Positions 1 to 8,493 are shown, numbered from the stretch's first letter. The stretch is 29,148 nucleotides of DNA from UBA10427 sp003500135 (GCA_963966275.1 CAWZYQ010000036.1:1-29148), one strand, 5' to 3'. Made by a program: numbers and translations. The notes: generated from the letters alone by a model not told the origin.

Positions 1-396
1 AACCGAACCAGGCCCAGAGATGGGGGCAGTCCGGAAGATTTCCATCCATTTCAGGGTACCAATGGTGACCCGTTCAATATTAATACCTCTTTTCCAAGCG
101 GTCATGCCATATTGGTTTTTTCAGCCGCGACAGTCTTTGCCGAGGCTTATAAACACAAAAAGTGGGTACCATGGGTAGCCTACGGTTTAGCCGGGCTGGT
201 TGGGGTTGAACGATTATATGAGCATGCCCATTTTGTTTCTGATGTATTTTTTGGTGCCTTTATCGGTCACTACATGACGAGAACCCTTATCAAAAACCAT
301 CGCAAGCAGAATGAAAAAGGATGGTTGGGTGGAATAGACATTACTCCATTCATGGGTTTTGGCGCACAAGGTATTCACTTGAGTTATAAGTTTTGA
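1..396 (+). CDS. PAP2-superfamily membrane phosphatase, C-terminal part (5' end outside window)
   Basis: The reading frame is open from base 1, so the gene begins upstream of the window and only about 131 residues are visible. Two type-2 phosphatidic acid phosphatase motifs are intact: PSGH (codons near 103-114), and an R-x5-H-x3-D motif (R-LYEHA-H-FVS-D, near 211-243) that carries the active-site His and Asp. An RP pair near the window start may be the end of the first motif (Kx6RP). Family members hydrolyse lipid phosphates such as undecaprenyl pyrophosphate or phosphatidate at the membrane. After the last motif the protein ends with a short polar stretch and a tail finishing in ...LSYKF, which resembles an outer-membrane-type C-terminus; that point is only an impression. 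A strong terminator follows at 461-495. The family call is firm; the substrate is unknown. Confidence 0.85.
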   Translation, partial: NRTRPRDGGSPEDFHPFQGTNGDPFNINTSFPSGHAILVFSAATVFAEAYKHKKWVPWVAYGLAGLVGVERLYEHAHFVSDVFFGAFIGHYMTRTLIKNHRKQNEKGWLGGIDITPFMGFGAQGIHLSYKF

Positions 397-460
397 ATCG
401 GTCATCAGGTCAGTGCAAGGGCAAATAAAATCCGATTGATCGGATGGTGGCATTAAACGA

Positions 461-495
461 AAAAAGCCACTCCCTTATGGAGTGGCCCTTTTTTC
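461..495 (+). terminator. Rho-independent terminator after the PAP2 gene
   Basis: A perfect 8-bp stem, GCCACTCC (466-473) with GGAGTGGC (479-486), encloses a 5-nt loop (CTTAT). It is preceded by an A-run and followed by a T-run, so it could stop transcription on either strand. It sits 65 bp after the stop of the PAP2 gene. Confidence 0.88.
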
Positions 496-1068
496 CGCTA
501 TGAGAGTAGGCTGTGGTTTTGAAAACCGTTTGAAAGGTAGTAATATATTTTTTATTTACAAACAAAAAATTAAATAATATTATATTTTGTGATCTATATT
601 ACATGAGATAAAATGAATATATGACCGCTTTACAGTGTTTCAGATTCAATGCAAAGCATAAATACACGCCCAAATAAATTTTTTGTTACACTGAAAGATT
701 TTGGTGATTGATTGACATTAAATTATTATAAATTATTACTTGAAGCACTGATTAACCCGGAAAATCCATGAAATTTTCCGCCGCAAGGTCCGACGATAAA
801 TGTCGGACTGTGATTGAAACATCATCATCTGACGATTTTCAAAATTACTGATAATTAACCAGTTACAATTTAAATTGCGGTTAAATACGTAATACATATT
901 AGCCCAAATTTGAGCTATGGAAATTTTGAAAATGTCAGGGTTAACCCTGGTATAAATTAATTGAATATCAATTATTTTCAATAATTTATCGTCATTCTTC
1001 ATGGCAACATCATGAATAATCCGGGTTAATAATTTTACTGCAAAAGTGTACCCGTAAAAATTAACATT
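496..1068. other. AT-rich intergenic region with small inverted repeats, no convincing gene
   Basis: About 570 bp lie between the PAP2 terminator and the UPF0316 gene. I see no ORF with recognisable protein character. The longest is an 88-codon minus-strand frame at 736-1002 that matches nothing I know and crosses several hairpins. The stretch 541-745 is very AT-rich. Three inverted repeats stand out: CGGAAAAT/ATTTTCCG at 758-780 (7-nt loop), GTCCGAC/GTCGGAC at 788-808 (7-nt loop), and a 14-bp perfect palindrome CAGGGTTAACCCTG at 936-949. The first two hairpins are 7 bp apart and could be a structured RNA, a transcription stop, or the remnant of a repeat element. A possible -7-like TAATTTTA lies at 1030-1037, but no matching -33 element was found. 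Confidence 0.55.
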
Positions 1069-1668
1069 ATGGATATTGCTAAATTTTTAGGCTTCGATGA
1101 CCAACTTTTTAGCTGGGTCGTATTGCCGCTGATTATATTTTTTGCTCGAATTGCCGATGTATCTATTAATACAATCCGGGTAATTTATATGCTTGGTGGT
1201 CGTCGCATCCTTTCTTCATTTTTAGGTTTTCTAGAAGCATTTATTTGGTTAATAGTCATCAGCCAAATCCTTCAGCATCTTGAAAACTATATTTCTTACC
1301 TGGCCTATGCCGGAGGTTTTGCAGCCGGAATATATGTAGGCATGCTTATTGAAGAAAAGATTGCTTTCGGTAATGTGATCGTCAGGGTGATCACCCAAAA
1401 GGATGCGTCTAATTTAATCGCCTCTCTTCGGAATAATAGCTTCAGGGTTACTACCATTGATGCTGAAGATAACAAAGGGCCGGTTAGTGTACTTTTCTTA
1501 ATAGTGGCACGACAACAAATCACCAGGTTGACACAAATCGTGGAGAAAAATAATCCACAGGCCATATTTTCAATTGAGTCGGTAAAAAGTGTACGGGACA
1601 TGCAGGAAGTCATGATCAAGCCCGAGAAAAAGGGTTATGCCATTTTTAAAACTTTTATGAGAAAGTAA
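1069..1668 (+). CDS. UPF0316 / DUF2179-type integral membrane protein
   Basis: The 199-residue protein fits the UPF0316 (DUF5698 plus DUF2179) family, whose members have three N-terminal membrane helices followed by a soluble domain related to the YitT C-terminus. Hydrophobic segments are visible at roughly residues 14-35, 48-68 and 73-95. The second half (about 100-199) is a mixed alpha/beta domain with the family-like VxxRVITxKD and SVLFLIVAR segments. The biological role of the family is not established. It lies 74 bp upstream of glpK on the same strand, but a 12-bp AT-rich hairpin at 1666-1702 separates them, so co-transcription with the glycerol genes is uncertain. The start codon was chosen because it begins the hydrophobic N-terminus and is preceded by noncoding DNA. 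Confidence 0.8.
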   Translation: MDIAKFLGFDDQLFSWVVLPLIIFFARIADVSINTIRVIYMLGGRRILSSFLGFLEAFIWLIVISQILQHLENYISYLAYAGGFAAGIYVGMLIEEKIAFGNVIVRVITQKDASNLIASLRNNSFRVTTIDAEDNKGPVSVLFLIVARQQITRLTQIVEKNNPQAIFSIESVKSVRDMQEVMIKPEKKGYAIFKTFMRK

Positions 1669-1702
1669 AAATAACATATTGGATTCTTTTATGTTATTTT
1701 TA
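1666..1702 (+). terminator. AT-rich hairpin between the UPF0316 gene and glpK
   Basis: A perfect 12-bp inverted repeat (1666-1677 with 1691-1702; 13-nt loop) begins in the UPF0316 stop codon, and its right arm contains five Ts. It could be a weak terminator of the upstream gene or an operator for glpK. A marginal promoter-like pair, TTG at 1679-1681 and TATACTTA at 1701-1708 with 19 nt between, overlaps it. Confidence 0.4.
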
Positions 1703-1742
1703 TACTTAAGAACCAATCTAATCACTGTTAAACCCGGGAAGT

Positions 1743-3233
1743 ATGGAAAAATACATCCTTTCGCTCGATGCCGGCACCACCAGCAACCGGGCAATTCTTT
1801 TCAATCAAAAAGGCGGGATCGTTGCCGTTTCACAACGCGAATTCGAACAAATATTCTCCAGGCCCGGTTGGGTCGAACACAATCCTGAGGAAATATGGGC
1901 CACGCAAAAATTTGTGATACGCGATGTTCTCAAGTCCAATAAGGTCAATCCGGAGCAAATTGAGGGGATAGGCATAACCAATCAGCGCGAAACTACACTA
2001 ATTTGGGATAGAAAGTCAGGTGAACCCATCTATAATGCAATAGTCTGGCAAGACCGGCGCACAGCCAAATTTTGTGATGAGCTAAAGAAGGCAGGTAAAG
2101 AGAAGTTTATCCAGGAAAGATCAGGCTTAATTATCGATGCCTATTTTTCTGCCTCGAAAATAAACTGGCTACTTAACCATGTTGATGGAGCAAGGGAAAA
2201 AGCTGAGAATGGCGAACTTGCTTTTGGTACTGTTGATACCTGGCTGATCTGGCGCCTGACCCATGGCAGGGTTCATGTCACTGACGCAACCAATGCGAGT
2301 CGCACTATGCTCTTTAATATTCACGATTTGCAGTGGGATAATGATCTGCTGGAATTATTTGATATACCGGAAAGTATATTGCCCAAAGTCAAAAGTAGCA
2401 GCGAAGTATATGGAAATACGGTAAAAGAGCATTTTGGGGCCGAAATTCCTATCTCCGGAATTGCCGGAGATCAACATGCCGCGCTTTTTGGCCAGATGTG
2501 TACAGAAAAAGGCATGACCAAAAATACGTATGGTACCGGCTGCTTCGTGGTGATGAATACGGGAAATGAGGCGATTTTATCTAAAAACAAACTAATTACA
2601 ACTATAGCCTGGCAAATTGGCGAAAAGGTAAATTATGCCTTAGAAGGAAGTATTTTTATTGGCGGAGCGGTTGTGCAATGGCTTAGGGACCAGATGGGCT
2701 TTATTCAAAAATCTGAAGAAGTTGAGTCCCTGGCGAGTAGCGTAGATGATAATGGTGGCGTCTATATGGTGCCTGCATTTGTAGGACTGGGCGCACCTCA
2801 TTGGGACCAATATGCTTCAGGAACCATTATCGGACTAACCCGGGGTACAGGAAAGGCACATATCGCCCGTGCAGCTATCGAAAGTATTGCGTTACAATCA
2901 ATGGATGTTATAAATACCATGGTACAGGATTCCGGAATTGATATTGTAGAACTAAGAGTCGATGGAGGCGCCTCCAGAAATAATCTTTTAATGCAAATTC
3001 AGTCTGACTTGATTCAGGATAAAGTAGTGCGGCCTAAGGTTACAGAAACTACCGCATTGGGCGCTGCGTATCTGGCAGGTTTGGCTGTTGGCTTTTGGAA
3101 TAGTATTGATGAAATAAAAGCACAGTGGTCACAGGAAAAGTCATTTTCACCCTCTAAAAGTAAAGAAGGGATTTCGGAAACTGTTAAATATTGGCATAAG
3201 GCTCTTGAAAGGTCAGGCAATTGGAACGAATAG
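1743..3233 (+). CDS. glpK: Glycerol kinase
   Basis: This 496-residue protein is a full-length FGGY-family carbohydrate kinase. It phosphorylates cytoplasmic glycerol to sn-glycerol 3-phosphate using ATP. The N-terminal DAGTTSNRA phosphate-binding loop, the NQRETT segment, the IVWQDRR segment, the first FGGY signature (YFSASKINWLL, near residue 135) and the second signature (DGGASRNNLLMQ) are all present, and the length matches typical GlpK. His230 in KEHFG lies where Gram-positive GlpK enzymes carry the His that the PTS protein HPr phosphorylates; whether it works that way here is unknown. The gene is followed after 12 bp by glpD and then glpF, so glycerol uptake, phosphorylation and oxidation are encoded together. 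The call is secure. Confidence 0.98.
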   Translation: MEKYILSLDAGTTSNRAILFNQKGGIVAVSQREFEQIFSRPGWVEHNPEEIWATQKFVIRDVLKSNKVNPEQIEGIGITNQRETTLIWDRKSGEPIYNAIVWQDRRTAKFCDELKKAGKEKFIQERSGLIIDAYFSASKINWLLNHVDGAREKAENGELAFGTVDTWLIWRLTHGRVHVTDATNASRTMLFNIHDLQWDNDLLELFDIPESILPKVKSSSEVYGNTVKEHFGAEIPISGIAGDQHAALFGQMCTEKGMTKNTYGTGCFVVMNTGNEAILSKNKLITTIAWQIGEKVNYALEGSIFIGGAVVQWLRDQMGFIQKSEEVESLASSVDDNGGVYMVPAFVGLGAPHWDQYASGTIIGLTRGTGKAHIARAAIESIALQSMDVINTMVQDSGIDIVELRVDGGASRNNLLMQIQSDLIQDKVVRPKVTETTALGAAYLAGLAVGFWNSIDEIKAQWSQEKSFSPSKSKEGISETVKYWHKALERSGNWNE

Positions 3234-3245
3234 AATCAAACAACT

Positions 3246-4826
3246 ATGAACCGAAAAAAACAAATTGAAAAATTAAAAAAAAGGAAAGATCCCTGGGACA
3301 TGATAGTGGTTGGTGGCGGGGCCACTGGTTTGGGAATTGCGGTGGATGCTGCTTCCAGAGGATTCAAGACACTTCTACTTGAACAACATGATTTTGCCAA
3401 AGGCACCTCAAGTAGAAGCACCAAACTTGTACATGGGGGCGTGCGATATTTACAACAAGGAGATGTTTCGTTGGTATTGGAAGCCTTGAAAGAACGTGGA
3501 TTGATGATGCAAAACGCACCACACCTGGTCCGGAATCAATCTTTTGTCATTCCGGCATATGAGTGGTGGGATGGCCCTTTTTATTCCATCGGACTTAAAG
3601 TTTATGACTTGATGGCGGGTAAACTCGGATTAGGCCCTTCAAAGCATATATCCAAAGAAGAAACCATTAAAGCGCTTCCCACGGTTGAGCAAAACCAACT
3701 GAAAGGAGGTATAGTATACCATGACGGGCAATTTGACGATGCACGAATGGCCGTAAGTCTGGCAATGACTGCAGTAGACTATAATGCCGTTGTACTGAAT
3801 TACTTCAAAGTGACAGGTCTTATCAAAGAACCGGAAAACAATATGGTATCTGGTGTCGAGGCAGTTGACCAGGAAACAGGGGAAAAATATGAGATTCCCG
3901 GAAAAGTGGTTATAAATGCAGCTGGTGTATTTGCTGATTCGCTTAAACAAATGGATGAGCCTGGAACCAGGGAAATGATCAAACCCAGTCAGGGTATTCA
4001 TCTCGTGTTTGATAAAAGCTTTTTGCCCGAGAAATTTGCCATTATGGTACCCCAAACAAGTGATGGCAGAGTGATGTTTGCTGTCCCGTGGTATAATAAA
4101 GTAGTTGTAGGTACCACAGATACCTTGGTTGATTCGAAAGATCTCGAACCTAAGGCCCTGGAAAAAGAAATCGAGTTTGTTTTGGAAACAGCAGGCCAGT
4201 ACCTTGCTAAACAACCCACCAGGAAAGACGTGCTCAGTATGTTTGCCGGTTTACGGCCACTTGCAGCGCCCGAAAATGGGGAAGCCAAAACCACAAAAGA
4301 AATTTCCAGACACCATAAAGTGCTTATATCACTTTCCGGATTAGTCACCGTAATTGGGGGCAAATGGACCACTTACCGTAAAATGGCCGAAGATGCGGTA
4401 GACAATGCGATCATGATTGCCGGTTTGGCAGAAAGAAAGTGTATCACAAGCCATTTGCTCATACACGGATATGATAAAAATACAGTTGCCGGTAGTGGAC
4501 CTATGTCAGTTTATGGTCGCGACAGGGACGAAGTGGAAGAAATTGAAAAAGAAAATGCGCAATATAAAGGCTGGTTGATTGAATCTTTGGAGATTAAAAA
4601 AGCACAGGTGGTATGGGCAATTAGGGAAGAAATGGCTCGAACGGTGGAGGATGTATTGGCCAGGAGGACAAGGGCCTTATTTTTAGATGCAAGGGCCAGT
4701 CTGGCAGTTTGCCAGGAAGTAGCAGAAATAATGGCTAAAGAATTGAATAAAGACCAAAGTTGGGCAGATAAACAAGTGACTGCATTTAAAACACTGGCAA
4801 AACAATACTTTTTAGAAGATGCATGA
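3246..4826 (+). CDS. glpD: Glycerol-3-phosphate dehydrogenase, FAD-dependent (aerobic type)
   Basis: The 526-residue enzyme oxidises sn-glycerol 3-phosphate to dihydroxyacetone phosphate and passes the electrons to the membrane quinone pool. An N-terminal dinucleotide-binding motif GGGATGLG (residues 23-30) is followed by the GlpD/DAO-type block GTSSRSTKLVHGGVRYL, which contacts FAD. Further GlpD hallmarks are VVGTTDT in the middle and the LSGLVTVIGGKWTTYRKMAEDA stretch (two adjacent motifs) near residues 360-385. A C-terminal alpha-helical domain (about 390-520, with REEMARTVEDVLARRTR) is the DAO_C cap. There is no signal peptide, which fits a peripheral protein on the inner face of the membrane. 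It is 12 bp downstream of glpK, and its last 8 bp overlap glpF. Confidence 0.97.
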   Translation: MNRKKQIEKLKKRKDPWDMIVVGGGATGLGIAVDAASRGFKTLLLEQHDFAKGTSSRSTKLVHGGVRYLQQGDVSLVLEALKERGLMMQNAPHLVRNQSFVIPAYEWWDGPFYSIGLKVYDLMAGKLGLGPSKHISKEETIKALPTVEQNQLKGGIVYHDGQFDDARMAVSLAMTAVDYNAVVLNYFKVTGLIKEPENNMVSGVEAVDQETGEKYEIPGKVVINAAGVFADSLKQMDEPGTREMIKPSQGIHLVFDKSFLPEKFAIMVPQTSDGRVMFAVPWYNKVVVGTTDTLVDSKDLEPKALEKEIEFVLETAGQYLAKQPTRKDVLSMFAGLRPLAAPENGEAKTTKEISRHHKVLISLSGLVTVIGGKWTTYRKMAEDAVDNAIMIAGLAERKCITSHLLIHGYDKNTVAGSGPMSVYGRDRDEVEEIEKENAQYKGWLIESLEIKKAQVVWAIREEMARTVEDVLARRTRALFLDARASLAVCQEVAEIMAKELNKDQSWADKQVTAFKTLAKQYFLEDA

Positions 4827-5553
4827 GTTAATAGCTGAGTTCATAGGTACTTTTATACTTATTTTATTGGGAAACGGGGTGGTCGCCAACGTTTTGTTAA
4901 AGCAAACCAAAGGGCATGATGGTGGCTGGATAGTAATTACCGCAGGTTGGGGGATGGCTGTATTTGTAGCTGTTTATGTAGTAGCTCCATACAGCGGGGC
5001 ACATATCAATCCGGCGGTTACTTTTGGTTTGGCCATGGCCGGTCTATTTGATTGGATAAAAGTGGTGCCTTTTGTTACTGCTCAAATTTTAGGAGCCATA
5101 TTTGCGGCATGGCTGGTTTACGTTTTTTATAAAGACCATTTTTCAATTACCGAAGGAGGAGAGTTAAAAAAAGCCTGTTTCTGTACCGCTCCAAATATCC
5201 GCAACTACTCCTCAAATTTTTTGTCAGAGGCTGTAGGCACGTTTATTCTGGTTTATGCAGTATTGTACATTTCAAAACCATTTATCGAAATAGCCGGGCA
5301 GGAAAATGTTAAAGTCGGATTAGGCGCCCTGGAAGCGCTACCGGTTGGGCTATTGGTATTTGCCATTGGTATGAGCCTGGGCGGTACAACAGGTTATGCC
5401 ATAAATCCTGCCCGTGATTTCGGGCCGCGCCTGATATATCACTTTTTACCGATCAGAAGAGATGCACCCAGCGATTGGTCATACGCCTGGATTCCGGTGC
5501 TCGGGCCATTGGCGGGTGCCGGCATTGCGGCAGCTTTATTTTTAATTATTTGA
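4819..5553 (+). CDS. glpF: Glycerol uptake facilitator (aquaglyceroporin, MIP family)
   Basis: The 244-residue membrane channel belongs to the major intrinsic protein family and allows passive entry of glycerol. Both pore motifs are intact: GAHINPAVTFG (NPA at residues 64-66) and AINPARDFGPR. The Asp after the second NPAR is a marker of glycerol facilitators rather than strict water channels. Trp44, 20 residues before the first NPA Asn, matches the Trp of the E. coli GlpF selectivity filter, and a Tyr stands three residues before the second NPA, where E. coli has Phe. About six membrane spans are apparent. The start overlaps the glpD end by 8 bp (GATGCATGAG), a sign of translational coupling. 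The 3' end overlaps the convergent downstream gene by 12 bp. Confidence 0.96.
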   Translation: MHELIAEFIGTFILILLGNGVVANVLLKQTKGHDGGWIVITAGWGMAVFVAVYVVAPYSGAHINPAVTFGLAMAGLFDWIKVVPFVTAQILGAIFAAWLVYVFYKDHFSITEGGELKKACFCTAPNIRNYSSNFLSEAVGTFILVYAVLYISKPFIEIAGQENVKVGLGALEALPVGLLVFAIGMSLGGTTGYAINPARDFGPRLIYHFLPIRRDAPSDWSYAWIPVLGPLAGAGIAAALFLII

Positions 5554-6390
5554 TCTGACTAAAGTTTTGTTGAATTTAATATTACCCGCACTATATACTT
5601 TATAATATCCATTTCGATACAGGGTTTCATCAGAAAAAGATTGATTCAGCTCATTCTCAATTCTTTTCCTGTAGGTTCTTCCTGTAAATTTATCAGGTTT
5701 CACCCACATTTCAATCGGCGGGGTATCATCGCTTATCAAAAATCCTAATTGTTCAAAACTATTTCCTTCAGTCCAATCTTTATCGACATATGTCATAATA
5801 TCCTCCGGCTGATGTTCTGCAATGAAGTGGCTCAAACATTTACTTAAACCACCTACAACGGTCGTGCCTGATTTATTACAGAACCTCACCATTTCAAAGG
5901 ACCGGATTTTATTTTTATCAAAACCTATATTTCTACCTTTACTAAAGCCAGCAACAGCAATAAGTTTTCCTTCAAAAAACAATCCATATTTATATTTAAC
6001 TCGGGCCTTGCCGATTAAATGGTTTTCTTCGACAAAAACTTCAAATTTCTTTTTGTCAATTTGAGCGATTACTGTATTTCGGGCATAAACCCGGTCTATA
6101 GTGCCGATTTGTGCTTTTAATCGGGATAGTATGATATTGGGCTTTTGTAACCACTGATCTTCCCAAATATTGATCCGGTCCACAGCATTTTCCAACCAGC
6201 CTTCCCTTATAAATGAAGCCTCCATTTTTTCCGAACTAATCATAAATAAAAAGGCTAAAACCTTATCTATTTGATCAAACTCAATCAGTAAACCGGTTTC
6301 TTTAGTCTCAATTCTGGTACTTTTGAGGCCCAGTTCCTTTTCAATTTTATTTAAAAAGTGTTGATATAAGATGATTTTGGAATGCTGCAA
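5542..6390 (-). CDS. GNAT-like protein resembling phage-type stand-alone acetyltransferases, function unknown
   Basis: This 282-residue protein has no signal peptide or membrane span. The central part (about residues 110-230) carries a pattern I recognise from GNAT-like proteins of large phages: FVEENHLIGKA, then a KYGLFFEGKLIAVAGFS strand pair, then FEMVRFCNKSGTTVVGG, SKCLSHFI, and a YVDKDWTEGNSFEQLGF block. The corresponding phage pattern is NHLxG, then ELVRFC, GGxSKL, and YxDRRWSxGxxYxxLGF. In these proteins the region forms an acetyltransferase fold of unknown substrate. The first 100 residues and the last 40 match nothing I know. It follows the DoxX-like gene after only 4 bp, so the two are probably co-transcribed. 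Its 3' end overlaps glpF by 12 bp. The fold assignment is moderately sure; the role is unknown. Confidence 0.65.
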   Translation of the reverse strand: MQHSKIILYQHFLNKIEKELGLKSTRIETKETGLLIEFDQIDKVLAFLFMISSEKMEASFIREGWLENAVDRINIWEDQWLQKPNIILSRLKAQIGTIDRVYARNTVIAQIDKKKFEVFVEENHLIGKARVKYKYGLFFEGKLIAVAGFSKGRNIGFDKNKIRSFEMVRFCNKSGTTVVGGLSKCLSHFIAEHQPEDIMTYVDKDWTEGNSFEQLGFLISDDTPPIEMWVKPDKFTGRTYRKRIENELNQSFSDETLYRNGYYKVYSAGNIKFNKTLVRSNN

Positions 6391-6394
6391 AAAT

Positions 6395-6832
6395 TTAACT
6401 GTTGCTTAGTTTGTGCCAAAAATGGTCAATCGAATATTTTCCCGGCCCTAAAATAGCTAATAAAACCAATGCGCTGAAAAGTAATATATTTATTCCGATG
6501 TGATTGTCTATCAGACCCTGAAATTGGAATATCTCTATCAACAACAGGTGAAGTACAGTGAAAAGTCCAATAAGTAATGCAATAATTCGGGTAAACCAAC
6601 CCAATAATAAAAGCACACCACCGATTATAATTAAGTGATTTTGAAAATAGAGCCAGGATTCCAGTTCGGCATCAAAGGGGAAAGTGCTATTGATTTGCGG
6701 CTCGATTACGAGGTGGTTAATGTATGACCTAACCGGAAAAATAAATAAAAGGGCAATTATAAAACGGTAGATGTCTTTTCCGTCGATCGTAATCCCTTCT
6801 TTCAGTTGCCAATGCCAGCTGTGTGAATGCAT
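6395..6832 (-). CDS. DoxX-like small integral membrane protein
   Basis: The 145-residue protein is mostly hydrophobic, with about four membrane helices (roughly residues 22-42, 65-85, 85-105 and 112-130), as in the DoxX/DoxD family. Members of this broad family are small membrane proteins, some linked to quinone or redox functions, and most have no known role. The N-terminus is His/Trp-rich (MHSHSWHW). Translation probably starts at 6832, because a perfect AGGAGGTG lies 8 nt upstream, a rare arrangement in this phylum. The GNAT-like gene follows 4 bp downstream. Confidence is high that the gene is real and moderate for the family name. Confidence 0.7.
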   Translation of the reverse strand: MHSHSWHWQLKEGITIDGKDIYRFIIALLFIFPVRSYINHLVIEPQINSTFPFDAELESWLYFQNHLIIIGGVLLLLGWFTRIIALLIGLFTVLHLLLIEIFQFQGLIDNHIGINILLFSALVLLAILGPGKYSIDHFWHKLSNS

Positions 6833-6840
6833 TTCTCTAA

Positions 6841-6848
6841 CACCTCCT
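6841..6848 (-). promoter_or_regulatory. Strong Shine-Dalgarno sequence of the DoxX-like gene
   Basis: On the minus strand AGGAGGTG stands 8 nt before the ATG at 6832-6830. It is fully complementary to the anti-Shine-Dalgarno core of 16S rRNA. Almost no other gene here has such a site, which is usual in Bacteroidota, so this site both fixes the start and is unusual. Confidence 0.8.
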
Positions 6849-6892
6849 GCATTTTTTTACGAAAAAGTATGTACAATAGGTTTATTTGAATG

Positions 6893-6921
6893 AAAAAACC
6901 CAGTAGTTTCCTACTAGGTTT
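6893..6921 (-). terminator. Terminator downstream of the M56/TonB gene
   Basis: On the minus strand a stem of AAACC-x-AGTAG/CTACT-x-GGTTT (one mismatched pair, 4-nt loop, spanning 6896-6921) is followed directly by six Ts (bases 6898-6893). It lies about 43 bp after the stop codon of the M56/TonB gene. Confidence 0.8.
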
Positions 6922-6963
6922 GTAGTTTTATAACTAAGAAATTAGTTTTAAAAGGCAAAAAAA

Positions 6964-8493
6964 TTATGGCGTACGGAAAGATATTGGTAAGATCATTCTT
7001 ACACGAACTGGTTTACCGTCCTTTAACCCCGGATTCCATTTTTTCAAACCTTCAAATGCATTAAGCGCCGCTTCATCACACCCGTATCCAATGCCTTTCT
7101 TAACGTTGGCATAAGTAAGACTACCATCTTTTTCAACTATAAATTCTACGAAAACTTTCCCTTCGATTCCATTATTTTTGGCCTCTTCGGGGTATTTCAG
7201 TTTAGATGTTAATTCTTCATAAAATACCTGAAAACCACCGATGGGTTGGGGGGCGTCTTCGACCTCAGTAAAAATATCGTTATCCTGATCGGTTTTACCC
7301 ATCTGGTTCCGGGCCAATTCAGGGTTGATTTTCTGCAAAATAGCTGACACCTTAGTTAATGATGCATTATTTTCAGATTTGATCAGTTGAAGGGACCAGT
7401 TATTAAGTTCCCTAATTTCACTCTTTACCTGCTGTTGATTCCCTTCTTCAGGAAAAAAAGTGGCAATATTATATTCTCCATCAGGATTTTCAGCTTTTAG
7501 GTTTAGATAATCCGGATGTAGCGGGTGATCTTTTAGTTTATCTCCCGACAATACTTCTCCACCAATTTCTTCAATTTCAACCACTTCTGCGGCAGAAACT
7601 GTTTCATCGTTAGATTGGCAGGACACAAAATAAAAAGCAATGGGGACACTGGCCATGACCGCCAGTACCTTCAGCAAGGATGCTTTTTTTGGCTTCGTTT
7701 TCATCATATTCATTCTTTTTATGGTTTGAGATTTAGAAAAATGATTTCCTATATTGAGTTGTGCAACAGACAGCCATTGTTTGGCTAGTAGCGATATGTA
7801 ACCTTCATCATTCATGGTTTGCCTCACATGCTTATCGGCCAGATACTCATGCAGTGTACAAAGCTGTTTTTTGAATAAATATACGACCGGGTTGAACCAC
7901 CAGCCGATCTGAATGAATTCCATGAATAACACATCAAAAGTATGCCACTGATTAATGTGTGCGCTTTCATGACAAAATATCTGTTGCTTTTCTTTGGGAT
8001 TCAGGGTTTTAGTATCATCCCAGAAGATAATGTTGAAAAAGGAACAAGTGGGATATTAGCCTTTAGTAGGTACCACCCAGTATTCTGCTTCTCGCACTCC
8101 TTAAGGAATGTGCTACAGGAATAAATTTATTATGGACATTAATGACCATATGAATCGAGAAAGCATGGCTACCACGCCGACTAAATAGATGACAAGTACA
8201 ATTTTCAGTACTGAAATGATTGAAGAAGTGGTGTTGGTTTCAGAATTATCAATAATGATTTCCGGCAAAAGCTCGATGGGTTGCCCTATAGTTCGAATAT
8301 TGCTGGACGATGGGAAAAATGTTGGTATTGTAACATCGATCAAGGGAAATATGATGCTGGCAGCTGCAGCAAAAAGGAGAAAAAACCGCTTGAATTGGTG
8401 GTTTTGTTCCTTCGATAAAATAAGCCTGTAAACCAGATAAAAAGCTACGATTAGTATACTTGACGAAATAAAATAGTTCAGGAAATGCATCAT
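6964..8493 (-). pseudogene. BlaR1-type M56 metallopeptidase with TonB C-terminal domain, broken by two frameshifts
   Basis: The N-terminal part (8493-8116) has three or so membrane helices and ends at a TAG at 8115-8113. Sense continues in the +1 frame for about 80 nt, giving ...CEKQNTGWYLLKANIPLVPF. At the A5 run 8036-8040 it returns to the original frame as FFNIIFWDD, then IFCHESAHINQWHTFD with the HExxH zinc motif, and GWWFNPVVYL with the downstream HEYLAD block. This is the M56 core. A further membrane helix ends in FVSC, and a periplasmic part finishes with a TonB C-terminal domain (KYPEEAKNNGIEGKVFVEFIVEKDG). Family members sense envelope signals and cleave the partner BlaI repressor. 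The start overlaps blaI by 4 bp. As sequenced, the gene gives no full protein. The cause may be real mutations or two indel errors. Confidence 0.85.

Noticed and set aside
736..1002. 88-codon minus-strand frame in the large gap
   Set aside because: No recognisable motif or credible start context, and it runs through several hairpins and very AT-rich DNA. A real gene is not excluded but is not supported.
3639..4214. 191-codon open frame on the minus strand
   Set aside because: It lies wholly inside glpD on the opposite strand, shows no family signature, and its composition follows from the glpD codons.
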